From Rhopalosiphum padi (lineage: Eukaryota; Arthropoda; Insecta; Hemiptera; Aphididae), in NCBI RefSeq assembly GCF_020882245.1, contig NC_083598.1, positions 29,983,858 to 30,047,857 of the forward strand: a DNA stretch of 64,000 nucleotides, in the 5' to 3' direction. The notes under the pieces were generated by a model, which was not told the origin of the DNA, did no database searches, and saw only the letters and a program-made list of their open reading frames with translations. The first letter of the stretch is position 1; each line of letters begins with the position of its first letter. Below are positions 39,343 through 51,200 of the stretch, piece after piece. Made by a program: the position numbers and the translations under genes.

Positions 39343-42300
39343 TCATAGGCAAGAAGAATCTGGTGTTGCAGTTCTAATCAACACTGGATTGTGTTTATCA
39401 TAGTCATGCACCAGATCTTTAATATGAGACAATTTATTATGAAGATAGTCAAAACGTGTTTTAGCTGCTTGATATTTATCATCATGTTTTCTTTCATTAT
39501 ATTCTTGTAATATTTGGTTTTCTAAAATCTAAAAAATATATTTAAATTATTAAACTAATAAACCCTAGAGTAAATAGATAATATATACCTTATATTCATT
39601 TGAACCTTTAGGATAAAGCAACATACGATCTTTTAACTTGGCAAATTTATTTCGAACAGGATCCATAATTTCAGCCAGGTGTTTATATTCTTTATGACAT
39701 TTCATGAATTCTGATTTATATTGCTTTTTTTGCTCCTTGTTTGTTATTCGTACAAAATCTCTGAAAATAAATATAAATATTTTTAAAATCTAATATTTTT
39801 AAAATAAAAATTAATTATACTTTTTTAAGAATTTTCATAATGTACTTACTGAATATATTTTGGTATTGGATTAGTGTGAGAGGGTGCATGAGTAGGTGAT
39901 CGTATTGTTGATTGAGTACTAGATACAATTGGTGGAGGACTATTTGATAACAATTTTTTCTCAGGTGATGGTCGTTTAAAATGTGAAATACGTAATCTTT
40001 TTGTCTGGAAACCATCAGCACTATTGTAGTACCCAGGTCTTTTGTTACCATGCACATTATTAGGAGGACTGCTGGGGACAGTGCTACTTGGAGATTGTTC
40101 ACTGCTGCCAGAGCTTCCAGTATCACTCAATCCAGGAGGTGTTAAATTTTGAGGCTTTCGTCTAAATATTAAAATCTTGTTTAGTTTTTTTTATCAATCT
40201 CTAACTAATTAATAAAAATGTAAATGACTAAACAATTATTTCAAATTATTTATTGGCTATCTAGTACAGAAAATGTATACTTATTTTCATTATATTATTT
40301 AGATATACAGAAAATATCATTTGTTTTAAACAGAAAAAAATGGATTCTCATTTTTTCAAAATAATTAGGTGTTTTTATGGTCATGTGGGCCGCTAGATTT
40401 TATTTTCCTTGTATCTAGTTGGTATTTTGGGGGGAAATAGGTTAGGTTAAAATTAATTTTATAATTAGGAAAAAATATAATAAATATTTCAAGGGCCAGA
40501 ACTAAATAACATGATATTCACTATAATATTATTGATGTTTTAATGTGATAAAAGATGAAAAAATATATTTCTACTATAACATAATACTGCATTTCCCAAA
40601 CTCTTGTTTGAGCTGGCCTGGAAATTAATATTTTCCCCTTAGCGATTCACCAAAATATTTTACATTTATCATTGTGTAAAAAAAGCAAAATAAAACACAT
40701 TTGAATGTCCAGATGGAATTTTATAATAAAATTGAAGCGTTAATTTGTAACAACAATGTAATAAATAATAATTAAAATATAGTTACTAATTATATCAAAT
40801 TATTAAACGAAATGATAAATAATAAAATTTAATATGAGAATTTTATTAAATTCTGTGACCAGGTAGTGGGTTCCAACCCACTATTTGGGAAACGCTGACA
40901 TAATAAATTATACAACAGAACTTAAAATAATATATTTTATTAAAAAGCTTATTAAAATATGCTATACATGTAGCATACTTATAATAAATAACTATGAACT
41001 ATATTTTAAAAATTGTTATTTAATTTCTTTTAAAATTTCTACCTTGCTGATATCGAATATTTTTAATGTTATGTAATACTTTTAGTTAAGTAAAAAATCA
41101 ATAGTTAGTATTTTATTTGATCATATTTTAATTTCTTTGGATCAGCACTTTTGTTTGTAACATCTATTAAATTAATAATATTATTGAAATTAATGAACAT
41201 TAATTATACTTAGTATTATTTTTGTTATTATAGTTTATTATATATATATTATTTTATACATAATTAAACAGAGCTTTTATTATAATTGTTCAATAATAAA
41301 AGAAATACACAATTTTACTTACCGTTTTAATACAATATGATCTTGACTACTATAAAATGGCCAGTCTTCTTGTACATCATTCCAAATATGCCTTAATAGA
41401 TAGTATACATTATCTTTTATTTGTGCTACATGACTAAGAACTGACATTATTTGTGTTCTATCTTTATCTTTCAAACCATCTAAAAAATGTAACATAATTA
41501 AATTAAACAAACATGTTAAATTAATTAACAATTTTAACAAACCTCTATTTAATATACTAATTAATTCTGGTTTCTTGTATGGCCTTAATGCTAAAAGATG
41601 AATAATTCTATCTCGTAATGGTTTTTTGCTAATATCTGATGCATGATTGGCTGGTGAAGGGATATGCGGGGGTATAGGTTTGGAAATTATAGGTTTTGGA
41701 ACGTTATTTGTAATATTAACATTATTATAAGTATTATTATTATGACGGCTAGCTCTTATTTGAGCAGGATTTTTTCGGATTTTGCGACTAAGAGCTGATT
41801 TGCTGTCAAGTTCAATTTCCCGTGTACTGTAAACAAAGAAAAAATATATCTAATTATAGTTATAATTTCTACAGATATTTATGATAGAATTTTTATTATT
41901 AATTAATATTTTTTTTATTAAATAATGGTTATTTTATTAATTGTTACATTTGAACAAACATTTCACATCCATATATACTTTTAATGTAAAGTGATAAATG
42001 ATTAAGATAAAAATTTTTTTTTTAAATAAATAACAACTATACCATGATTTCTTATGTAATTCTTCGACAGCGACCATTCTATGTCTAGTAGCTTCATATA
42101 CATCATCATTCGCTAGTACTCGTATATGTCTATTTAAGGTACCAACATATTCTAATGATCTATAAATAAATGAAATAGTTTATTTTCTGGCTACTATCAT
42201 ATTATAAATGTTTATTATTAATCAATTGATGAATAATTTTTATAAAATACCTTGAAGTATTTTGACGAATACATTCAAAGCTACTTCTAGGAGCAGCAAC

Positions 42301-45300
42301 ATCGTTATTCGATAAACTAAAGTCAAATGTATAATTTTTTGATATGCTCGGTACGCATAATTGCTGTAATAATAAATATAAATATAAAATTAACATATTT
42401 AATAATTACTTAGACAGTACTATATTATTATACTTACGCCTTCATTGCCTTTAAATTGTATTCTAGGTTTTGGAAGGTTTTCTGAGTTACCCTAAAAAAA
42501 ATGTATAAATATTAATATTAATTACATTTAAGATATATTTATAAACAATTAATTTAACTACAATACCTAAATTCTATATTTGTAATAAAAATAATAAATG
42601 AGCTAGACCTAAATGTAAGTAAGTTGAAGTTAGGTTATAAATTAACAAAATAAAGAACTATAATGAATTAAGACTGAAGTTTAGAGAAGATAAATTTCAA
42701 ATTATAAAAAAACAAATACAACTGATTATTATAGATTATTAAATTGGCATGGTTCATTTGAAGTAAATTGCAATCTCTTATCTTGTTTATTGTAATACGT
42801 TATTACAATATAGTAAACAACTAAGGAATGATAAATCTATAATGGATGTAAGATTCCTTTTTTAAATAGAAACAATAAATTATTTTTTTGAATACGGGTA
42901 CATCGCACATATTATAAAATTAAACCATTTAAGAGGATGCCAGCGTAGTATTTTTTAAGTTATGAATATTTTAAAATTGTAAATTGTTTAAACATCTTAA
43001 AAAACTCATAACTCGCTTTAAAATAAAAATATAACAAAACACTTATGAGATGCCCTAGATAATGTTCTCAAATTTAAATTCTATAATTGGTCATTTCACT
43101 CTAATTTGAGAAATTAATATGGTTATAGTCATTTTTGTGAACGTAAAATGTGCTATGTTGCGCGTGGGTTAGAGAGAGATAACTAATATTACGCTGGCAT
43201 CCTCTTAAGTATTATAAATCGTTAAAAATGATTAAAATCACGGATATTACATTTTTTAAATAAATAAATTCACACAATGTTTAAATTATTTTATGTAATA
43301 AAATGTATTATGATCTTATTGAATACATTAATTGTATTTTTAATGTCTTATGCTAAACACGAATTACGAACATATTACCTTATTTAAAATATAGTGTAGA
43401 TGACGCGCGAAACTATAATTATATTTTTGTTTATTTATAACATAAACCAAGGAATGTTTTAGTATTATTTTCTCGGTGCCCGTAGTTAATATATGTTTGG
43501 TTTTGCTATATAAATATATAATATTATTCACTACATTTACCTATCTATAGGTAGTATTATAATATGCAATATTATTTTTTTAAATTATTTTTATTTTTCC
43601 GGTTAAATATACAGCTAATATCAGCCGTATATGTTCGTTTTCATCGCATCGTGTTTTAAAATGACATTATCTCTGCATTAGACAAGGGGGACACGTCATT
43701 TGTAGTGAATAAAACATTGTTAAATGTTTGACATGTTAATAAATGTTTTAATAATAATAATGGATGTCAAATTATTATTGGTAGGTCATTCTCAGGCTTC
43801 ACACAGGTAGCTCTGTGAGAGAGCTGGCCTATTGACGTGTATGACCCAAATACCAAACTCTTAGTCTGTAACAGCAGCAATAGTACATAATATATATATA
43901 TATAAATATATAAATATATAAAAAATAGTGTGGCAGCAGCGGTAGTAGCGAAACTTTCACTTTTTGTCATACAATTGGTCCTGACCTTGTCCTCAACGTA
44001 GACAAATATTTAAGCCTTGCCTTGTGTATTAATTGTATTTATTCGAGTTATGCCATTTTAGAATAACCACTAATAATAATAATAGAGTAAAACAGTTATT
44101 GCGGAGACAGTCATATATATTTTATATTTTATGTAAAAACGACTGCAGAACCGAGAATGAAAATAATTTAAAATAAACGAAGTCCAACAACTTAAAATTT
44201 AAAAAGGCATTTTGTATGTATGATTTTTTTCCTTTATAGTCACAATCCATTCTAAGATATACAATATATAAGTCACATTAATATTTGGTTTTCTTTTAGA
44301 TAAAAATAATAATCATAAAACTTAGTTAAGAAAACTCATGGTTTGACACATTGTAGATTCGTGAAAATAATATTTGAACGCGTATTATTATTATTATTAG
44401 AGTACGTACACATTTTTATTTGTTGCGTATTACTAATGTTTCACGTGAAAAAGCGGGTGAAAGTACGAGTGCTAAAGACGAAAGGATAATTATGTTACAT
44501 ACATATACAATAATACTGCTTTACAGCCAGTTAAAACCAGTTTTTATTAAACCATTACTATACAGTATGAAGAACACAAAATAAGTTCTTATCATAAAGT
44601 TTTAGCCCAGATATTATTTTTGTATTTTTACTGAGATACCTTGAATTGAAATAAATATTTACCAAACAATAATTACGGGGACTGTTATTGAGACTTAGTT
44701 TGTTCGACATGTAAATAATAAATAGAAAATGCCTAGAATACAATTCTAGTTTTAAAATAAATTCTATTCAGAATAAAATAATTGTTAGTTTCCTAAGTTA
44801 CCAAAAACTCTTTAATTAAAAGGATGTTATATTTATTTGAATAACATATATTATACAATTCTCGTTAACTAAGTTTTATCAATGATAAGAAAACCAAAAC
44901 CAGAAAATAATTAAGGATAATTTGTTTTTTTTTTTGTGAACAACTGTTCAAATTTAACTGAATTCGAAGTGAAGAACTTTTAAAATTTTACAAATAAATG
45001 AAATTGTATTTAATAAGTACATCCATAATTCAGTGTAACAAAAAACCGTTTTCTATGGACTAAGTACAATGATATTTTCACTAAATCTTAATTTAATAGA
45101 TTTCATACGTTTACGAAAACCAAATTAATTAGTTGTTTATACTTTGACCTTCATTTTATTTCGTCAACATTGTCGATAAGCCAGCTGACATTGTACGGAA
45201 AAAAATAAGTACAAACGTAATTCACCAACCAATGCCACTGAGTTCTGTGCACTTAACTATTATTTTTCGGTTTTCAAAAGGCAATCTATTCAGATAGATA

Positions 45301-48300
45301 TTCCATAATAATACACATAAATCAATTATTATGGAAAATGACAAATAAACTAAAATTCTTCAATTCGTTTTATTTGAATAGTGATATTATTTACGACGAT
45401 TGTAATAACTTAATAAATTATTAAACTATAACTATGTTATAATTATTATGTTTTATGACACAACTGATGTGGGTAATAAGTAGCTAATCTAATATATATT
45501 TCCACATAATTATCATAGACTAAACTATTGTTTTTTTTTTATTTTTGATAGATTCAATATTTTTATTTTGTATAGGTACATATATTATACAACTTATTTA
45601 ATCATAATTCATAAATATAGTTAGTAAGTTTAAAAGCAGTTCTTGCAGTCATGAAAATAGTAAATATATTATAAAAATGCAATTTTATATAAAAAAAAAA
45701 AGCATCTGTTTAATTCGTTAAACACTTGTACTGGTGCTTTTCAATTGAAATATTTTCAACATAGTTGCCAAATCGTAATTGAAGAGATAAAAACGAGTTT
45801 CGGAAACAGAATAAAAATGGTAACGTTAAATTAATAGACGAAAAAAATTAATTTTTATAACGGAATTAATTCATTTATAAATATTATTCAAGGACAATGA
45901 AGTATCTGTGTGTATTTAAAATACAAATCGATCTTTCTCCAAAAACTTGAACATACTTATGCATAAAAAGTAAGTATATATCATAATATCATAGTATGTC
46001 GTTCCAATATAAGTATAATAAAATAATGACTGTAGTGTTTAATGTATAATGATTAACGAGTAATGACAATATAAACTATATACTATAAACTATAATTACC
46101 TGAGTAAACGCATTTAATTTAAATATAAAATATGTATGATAACATTTTTTAATCCAGCATTTCTATTAATAGGTTTTGTAGTGTTGATAAATTATTTTGT
46201 TAGAATTCAATATTTTATAATAATAACAATCAAAATCATGTTATTTGTTTTTTAAATAGGTACCCTAAAGTGTTACATGAAAAAGGAAAAATAATTCTTG
46301 TTTCCAGGCGTATTTTCGGGATTTTTATTTATGGAGAGGGGGTGGGGAGGCTTACAAATTTGTTCTGCATTCCTAACACAATTACCACTAGTTTTTAATA
46401 ATCATTTTTTTTTTTTTATCATTTATTTTTTTTCGAAAATTATTCGTTATTGTAATATATTTTTAACAAAACAATATAATATATTATTCTACTATAATGT
46501 ATAATATAATATACAATTTAAGGGACTTTAGCCCCAAAGGCCCTACTTGGGTGCATCACAACTATTCTCTTTTGTTTGCATTGCATAAATTAAAATAAAT
46601 CAATTATTAGGTATTTTAAAAAGTTGTAGTTTTTTTTGGAGAAAATAGATTTTAGATAACACTTTAACGACTCATCTTAGAGGCCTATCCAAATCTTTTT
46701 AATTGGTTAAAATGTGTATAAAAAATTTATTTTTATTTAATATAGTTCATGACATTCCTAATAATTAATTTTAATGAAGAATAATGTTTTAAAAATTTCA
46801 ATAACTTAACATAAAATTATCACATTATAACTTGTAAATATTTTAGTTTTAGTTAAGTAGATTTAAGCAAAACAAGAACCTAAGAAGATGATACACTTCA
46901 ATCTCTTATTGTATATAAAAATGTATTCTATTTAATATCAGTAGTCTATACTTCTCAAAGTACATTGTTAATTGTTGTACAAAAAAATTAATCAGATATT
47001 TCAAATTAATCTTCAAACATGGGATAATTTTAATAAAAAATATAGCTAAATTAGGTAGGTACATGATAGAAGTATTTTAAGAGGTTTCTATACAGTAATA
47101 TCACCACTATTAATTGTGTTACTACCAGTGTTTTTTATCAAGCATTTTAACCCAAATCCAACTCCAAAATACATATAAAAAACTATTTAAAATCTATTAT
47201 TACACCCCCAAAAAAAGTCATTATGATGTTACACGAAAGTTAAATAGAAAATATAAATAAAAAAATTAACCAGCCCAAATTAATATTGTTCTTCAAAGTT
47301 AACATGGTACAATATTATTCTGGATGTATGTCGAATGAGAACTATAAAAAATATATACATAATGACTAAAAAATAAAAATAATTCTATGTATTATATAAT
47401 AAACATATTTTTTAAAGAAAACTCTTTTTGTCATAGTTCACCAATACCGAATATCACAAAACAATTTGAAAATAAAAATAAAATGATTAAAACCACTAAA
47501 TATTTGAAATTTCAAAAATATTGTTTGCACATGCCACTTTTAGATTTTAAAAGATTATTTAGCATTTATTTAACCATAGGTACCTACTGTTAAATATTAA
47601 CTTCAGATACAGTGATATATTTTTAATTATTAAATCATTAATCAATTTAAATAAGGAAGAACAATAATACTTTATAAAATTAAAAACATTGCAATATATG
47701 ATATAGGTTGGTAAATATAGGAGGCAGACTGGGAGGTATGTTGTATAAGGTCCAGTAATTAAGAATTCTACAATGATAAACAAATAATACCTAATAACAG
47801 TAATAAGTGATATTTTGTATTTTTATGTTCCTCGGTCTACATATTAAACTGGTCTAATCCGTCCCTCGGTATGTAATTTAGTTATAAAAATACCTAATAA
47901 CCTAATTCTAACTATTAAAATATTATCAACAAATTGTTATAAAACTTAATTATAAATACTTGATATATTCATTGGGAATCTATTAATAGAATCAAAACAC
48001 TTTGTACCAACATGATTATATGTGGTACTCCTCACCATAATACTAAACAATTTGTTTAAAAAATTCAATAGCTTATACCCACATAAGATTAGTTGTGCAA
48101 ATTATGAAGTTGAAAAGTAATTATACCTCTAAAAACTTAAGGGTTTGCAAATATTGATTGGAATAAAATATCTGAACTTAGAAAAAATAATACCTACATC
48201 TAATTCTCAACCTAAATCTAACATTTCCTTTCTCTACATGACACATAGAAACAGAAATAATTTTTATTTACATAGTTTATACATTAAGAGAATATATTCT

Positions 48301-50621
48301 TATCATGATTTAAAAATAATTTTTATGCTATAAAATAAAATAAAGTACTTGTTAAATTAGATGGGTATAGCATGTATTTTGGCCAACTATAAGTAATTCA
48401 TACAATTTGTTTTAATGTTTATTATATGTATAATTGATACACAATATTAATTGATTTACTATAATTTTTTAGAGCTATAAACCATTAGAATGGATGAAAT
48501 TTATTAATTATTATACAATTATAGTTTTAGTTTATTATGAATGAGATGATAGCAGATGGAAAACAAATATGAAAATTGCACTTTTTTTTTTTAACTTTTT
48601 TATGGTTGGATAATTTTAACAATAATATAGTTTTAATATTTTTAGTTATGACTGGTTTTGGTTTTTTAAGTTAAAGGTTACAAATCTACTTATTTTAAAT
48701 TTAAAATAGATAAAATAATCCAACATTTTTTTTTGGCATTGATAATATACAAGAATTATTCATGAAAAAAATATTAGAATATTAAGATAACTGTAACTTC
48801 TTTTTTAGTTTTAGTAAATAGGTAAGTTATGAATGTATGCGTATTTTTATTTTACTACACTACCTAATTAATAAAAGTACCTATGTGGCAAATAGTTTTC
48901 ATAATTACCTAAGTACAATAAATAATTTATGAATATATTACAAAATGTAATATAATTGTCTTAAAAGTTAGTAAATTTAGTTTTATAAACAATATAAGAG
49001 TATATTTTTGAGAATTTGTGCGCAAAGATCTTTTTTTAAGAATTTTCTACAGTTGATAACAGTGGTATTTTTACTGTTTTTTTTTTATTATTTCCTATTA
49101 AATTTTCTTTAAATAGGTAATATTATTAAAAAGAGCATCTATCTACCAGACTATTGAAACAATTTATTGATATAGTTATGACACCGAGGATTTTTATTCA
49201 AACATTAAAAATAATTCATATACCTAATGAAGATTGTAAATGTAAAATATTTATTGCCTAATCTTTCTAGAAGGTCAGAAGGAAGGTAACATGAATCTTA
49301 TTTAGACCTACAAAATAAAAATTATGTTGTAAATATCTATATTAGCAAACATTTTGAAAACTAAATTAACAAAACATTTTCTAGGTATAAAAGTATAAAT
49401 GTATTGAACTACCTACAATTTAAATAGATACTAATACTAATTAAATACAAATTATACACTTAATATTAAAAACTAAAACAACTTGATCATACAATGATTT
49501 AAGAGGTACAAATATATTAGAAATATATCTATTTTTGATTTATTTTTAATTATCTAATATTATTAATAGTTATTCAAGGAACAGATATGTATTAAAATTT
49601 ACTGTTCATTTAGATGAGCTAGTAACATTGTAAGGAATTTAAAAATATGTTAGTTCACCTATGCAATTCTAAAACTTGGTAAGTAGTAATTTGTTTGTAT
49701 AATAATTCATTTTATTTCAATTATAGACTATAGTTGTTCAAAAATAAAGCTTTAAGTATAAGTCTAACAAAAATGCAGATCTAATTAAATGTGTCACACC
49801 ATCCAATATTGTCATTATAAAAAAACATCTAATGAAAATATTGTTAATTTATATAATATATAAATTCAACTCTAGCGGGAAAGCTAAGCCTATGGACAAC
49901 ACAGTTAAGTTATACAAGTTTATGACATCGATATGTGAACAGTATTGAAAACCAGCTGTTTGAAACATTGAGATACATCAGGCTCAGAAATAATGAACAG
50001 ATATTTGCGTAAATTAATAGACTGTTGGAAATCTTCCCTAGTCAACTCTGGAGATTGTCAAAATGAACCGTGGAAGTAGAAATATAAAATAAAAACAAGA
50101 GGTGTAGGTACTGGTGGATGAAATCGATTTCAAAGTCAAGTAGACAGTGGTCAACTAAAACCGAAGACCTTGTGATGGTTGCCGAAAAATCGGGGTCGCA
50201 GAGGCTGGTTAGGTACTTGGAACGAGTAATGCGAGTTGGTGTCCTGGGCCAAAAAATCGGAGGACCGACGAAGACTGAAGAGTGGATGTGTGGACGTGGC
50301 CGGAGGAAAACGAGTCGCGCGGGACGAGCGCAAGAGAAATCGCGTAGGCGACGACCGAGAGGACAGAGGGAGCCCACAAGCAGCGAAAACAAACGGTCGC
50401 GGAGAGAAAAGATCGTCGCGTAAATCGTTAAAAGGTCGGCACCTAAGTCTGGTTCTTACCTGTTGACAGCACCGCAGGTAATCCTCGACGGCCTTCAGAC
50501 AGGAATCGGTCAGCTTGACGAAGAACAGCGTTTTGTTCTTGCCCGTCCTCTGTTTGGGCATAAGGCCATTGTTCTGGTTCGACGACAGACTGTATTGCAC
50601 CCCGGCGGTCAAAGCGGACAT
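39343..50621 (-). CDS. Ell: RNA polymerase II elongation factor ELL
   Basis: ELL suppresses polymerase II pausing and belongs to the super and little elongation complexes; the latter serves snRNA genes. Coding exons (minus): 50621-50460, 42491-42438, 42363-42251, 42159-42043, 41826-41543, 41479-41323, 40161-39850, 39760-39589, 39528-39343. They total 1557 bases, phase-consistent, for 518 residues. The N-terminal ELL domain covers about residues 1-240: FFVKLTDSCLKAVEDYL in exon 1, PRIQFKGNEG in exon 2, SSFECIRQNTSR in exon 3. The winged-helix part PLRDRIIHLLALRPYKKPEL ends exon 5, and WNDVQEDWPFYS is in exon 6. A Ser/Pro-rich linker follows. Residues 400-505 are the occludin/ELL coiled domain (DFVRITNKEQKKQYKSEF through FDYLHNKLSHIKDLV). 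The start ATG at 50621 has GCGATG context. Intron 1 is 7968 bases. The protein is shorter than human ELL (621). Confidence 0.97.
40587..40897. mobile_element. hAT-like MITE with perfect 8-bp TSD
   Basis: A 311-base element within Ell intron 6. The ends are CTGCATTTCCCAAA and, inverted from the right, CAGCGTTTCCCAAA (12 of 14 match). Perfect ACATAATA copies flank it (40579-40586 and 40898-40905). The interior is AT-rich and noncoding. Confidence 0.88.
42933..43204. mobile_element. TTAA-flanked MITE (piggyBac-type target)
   Basis: The 272 bases begin GAGGATGCCAGCGTAGTA and end TATTACGCTGGCATCCTC, inverted repeats of about 18 bases with one mismatch. TTAA stands on each side (42929-42932 and 43205-43208), the target site of piggyBac-class elements. 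An internal GAGAGAGATAACTAATATT lies beside the right end. No protein is encoded. It lies in Ell intron 1. Confidence 0.82.
46305..46560. mobile_element. Possible degenerate hAT-like MITE
   Basis: The left edge has CCAGGCGTATTTTCGGG followed by a GGAGAGGGGGTGGGG run. The right edge has GACTTTAGCCCCAAAGG and CTTGGGTGCATCAC. This order resembles aphid MITEs that start CCAG and contain a G-rich block. No target-site duplication is seen and the ends match poorly. Confidence 0.35.
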
Positions 50622-51200
50622 CGCGGCCGATATGTCGTGGCGACTGGCGACTGTTTGCGGGCGCGTTCTCGGTACGCGGTCGGCGTCCTCTCGTCGTCGT
50701 CGATAGAGAGAGGAAAATGATTTCTTTTCGGGAAAAAAAAAAAATTAATTTTTTTATTATTATTACTATTACTATTACTATTATTATTATTATTACATCT
50801 ACAAACGAATCATAATCGCACCAGCGACGATCGCGGACATGTACGCATAGGGAAAAGATTACGAGACTACTATTAATTATTATATTAAATACGAGTTGTA
50901 TTACACTACTTCGATAGCTGATGGTAATGGTGCGAGATACCAGGTGCACACGGGACCGCCGCGCTGATACGCACACACCTGGGCCTCCCGGAGTAGTGAC
51001 GTCACGGACGTACGATGTCTATACGACGGCACAACGGCCAACGATTGCTCCATACACCATAGACGTCGTCGCGCAACACACAATCAGCGACCAGCTGCTG
51101 CAGCTGCTGAAAGTTGACGCAACACAGTTTTTTGTGATTATACTGATTACTATGCCGCCGCCGTCATTTGTCCTGCCGTCGACTACTGCCACGGCGCCAC
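50622..51200 (-). promoter_or_regulatory. Ell promoter and 5' leader region
   Basis: Base composition becomes clearly GC- and CpG-rich around and upstream of Ell exon 1, falling off past about 51.2 kb. This is expected of a housekeeping promoter. There is a TATTAC/ACT microsatellite at 50755-50795 that would lie in the leader or promoter. No TATA element is identifiable and the exact start of transcription is unknown. Long frames here on both strands reflect low stop density. Confidence 0.5.
50755..50795. repeat. (TAT)/(TAC)n trinucleotide repeat
   Basis: Mixed TATTAT and TACTAT units, roughly 13 trinucleotides, directly upstream of the Ell coding start. Confidence 0.85.

Larger units (their letters stand above)
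42492..50459 (-). other. Ell intron 1 (about 8 kb)
   Basis: The donor GTAAGAACC follows exon 1 and the acceptor TTTTTTTAG precedes exon 2. Apart from a TTAA-flanked MITE at 42933-43204, a possible degenerate MITE near 46305-46560 and short low-complexity runs, I see no nested gene. Small frames on either strand are AT-rich and look like chance. Confidence 0.8.

Noticed and set aside
50118..50423. Plus-strand frames opposite Ell exon 1
   Set aside because: They overlap Ell's GC-rich start and promoter; low stop density explains them, and Ell on the other strand is well supported.
50443..50976. 177-codon minus frame upstream of Ell
   Set aside because: It runs out of frame over Ell exon 1 and through simple repeats; composition is repeat-driven.
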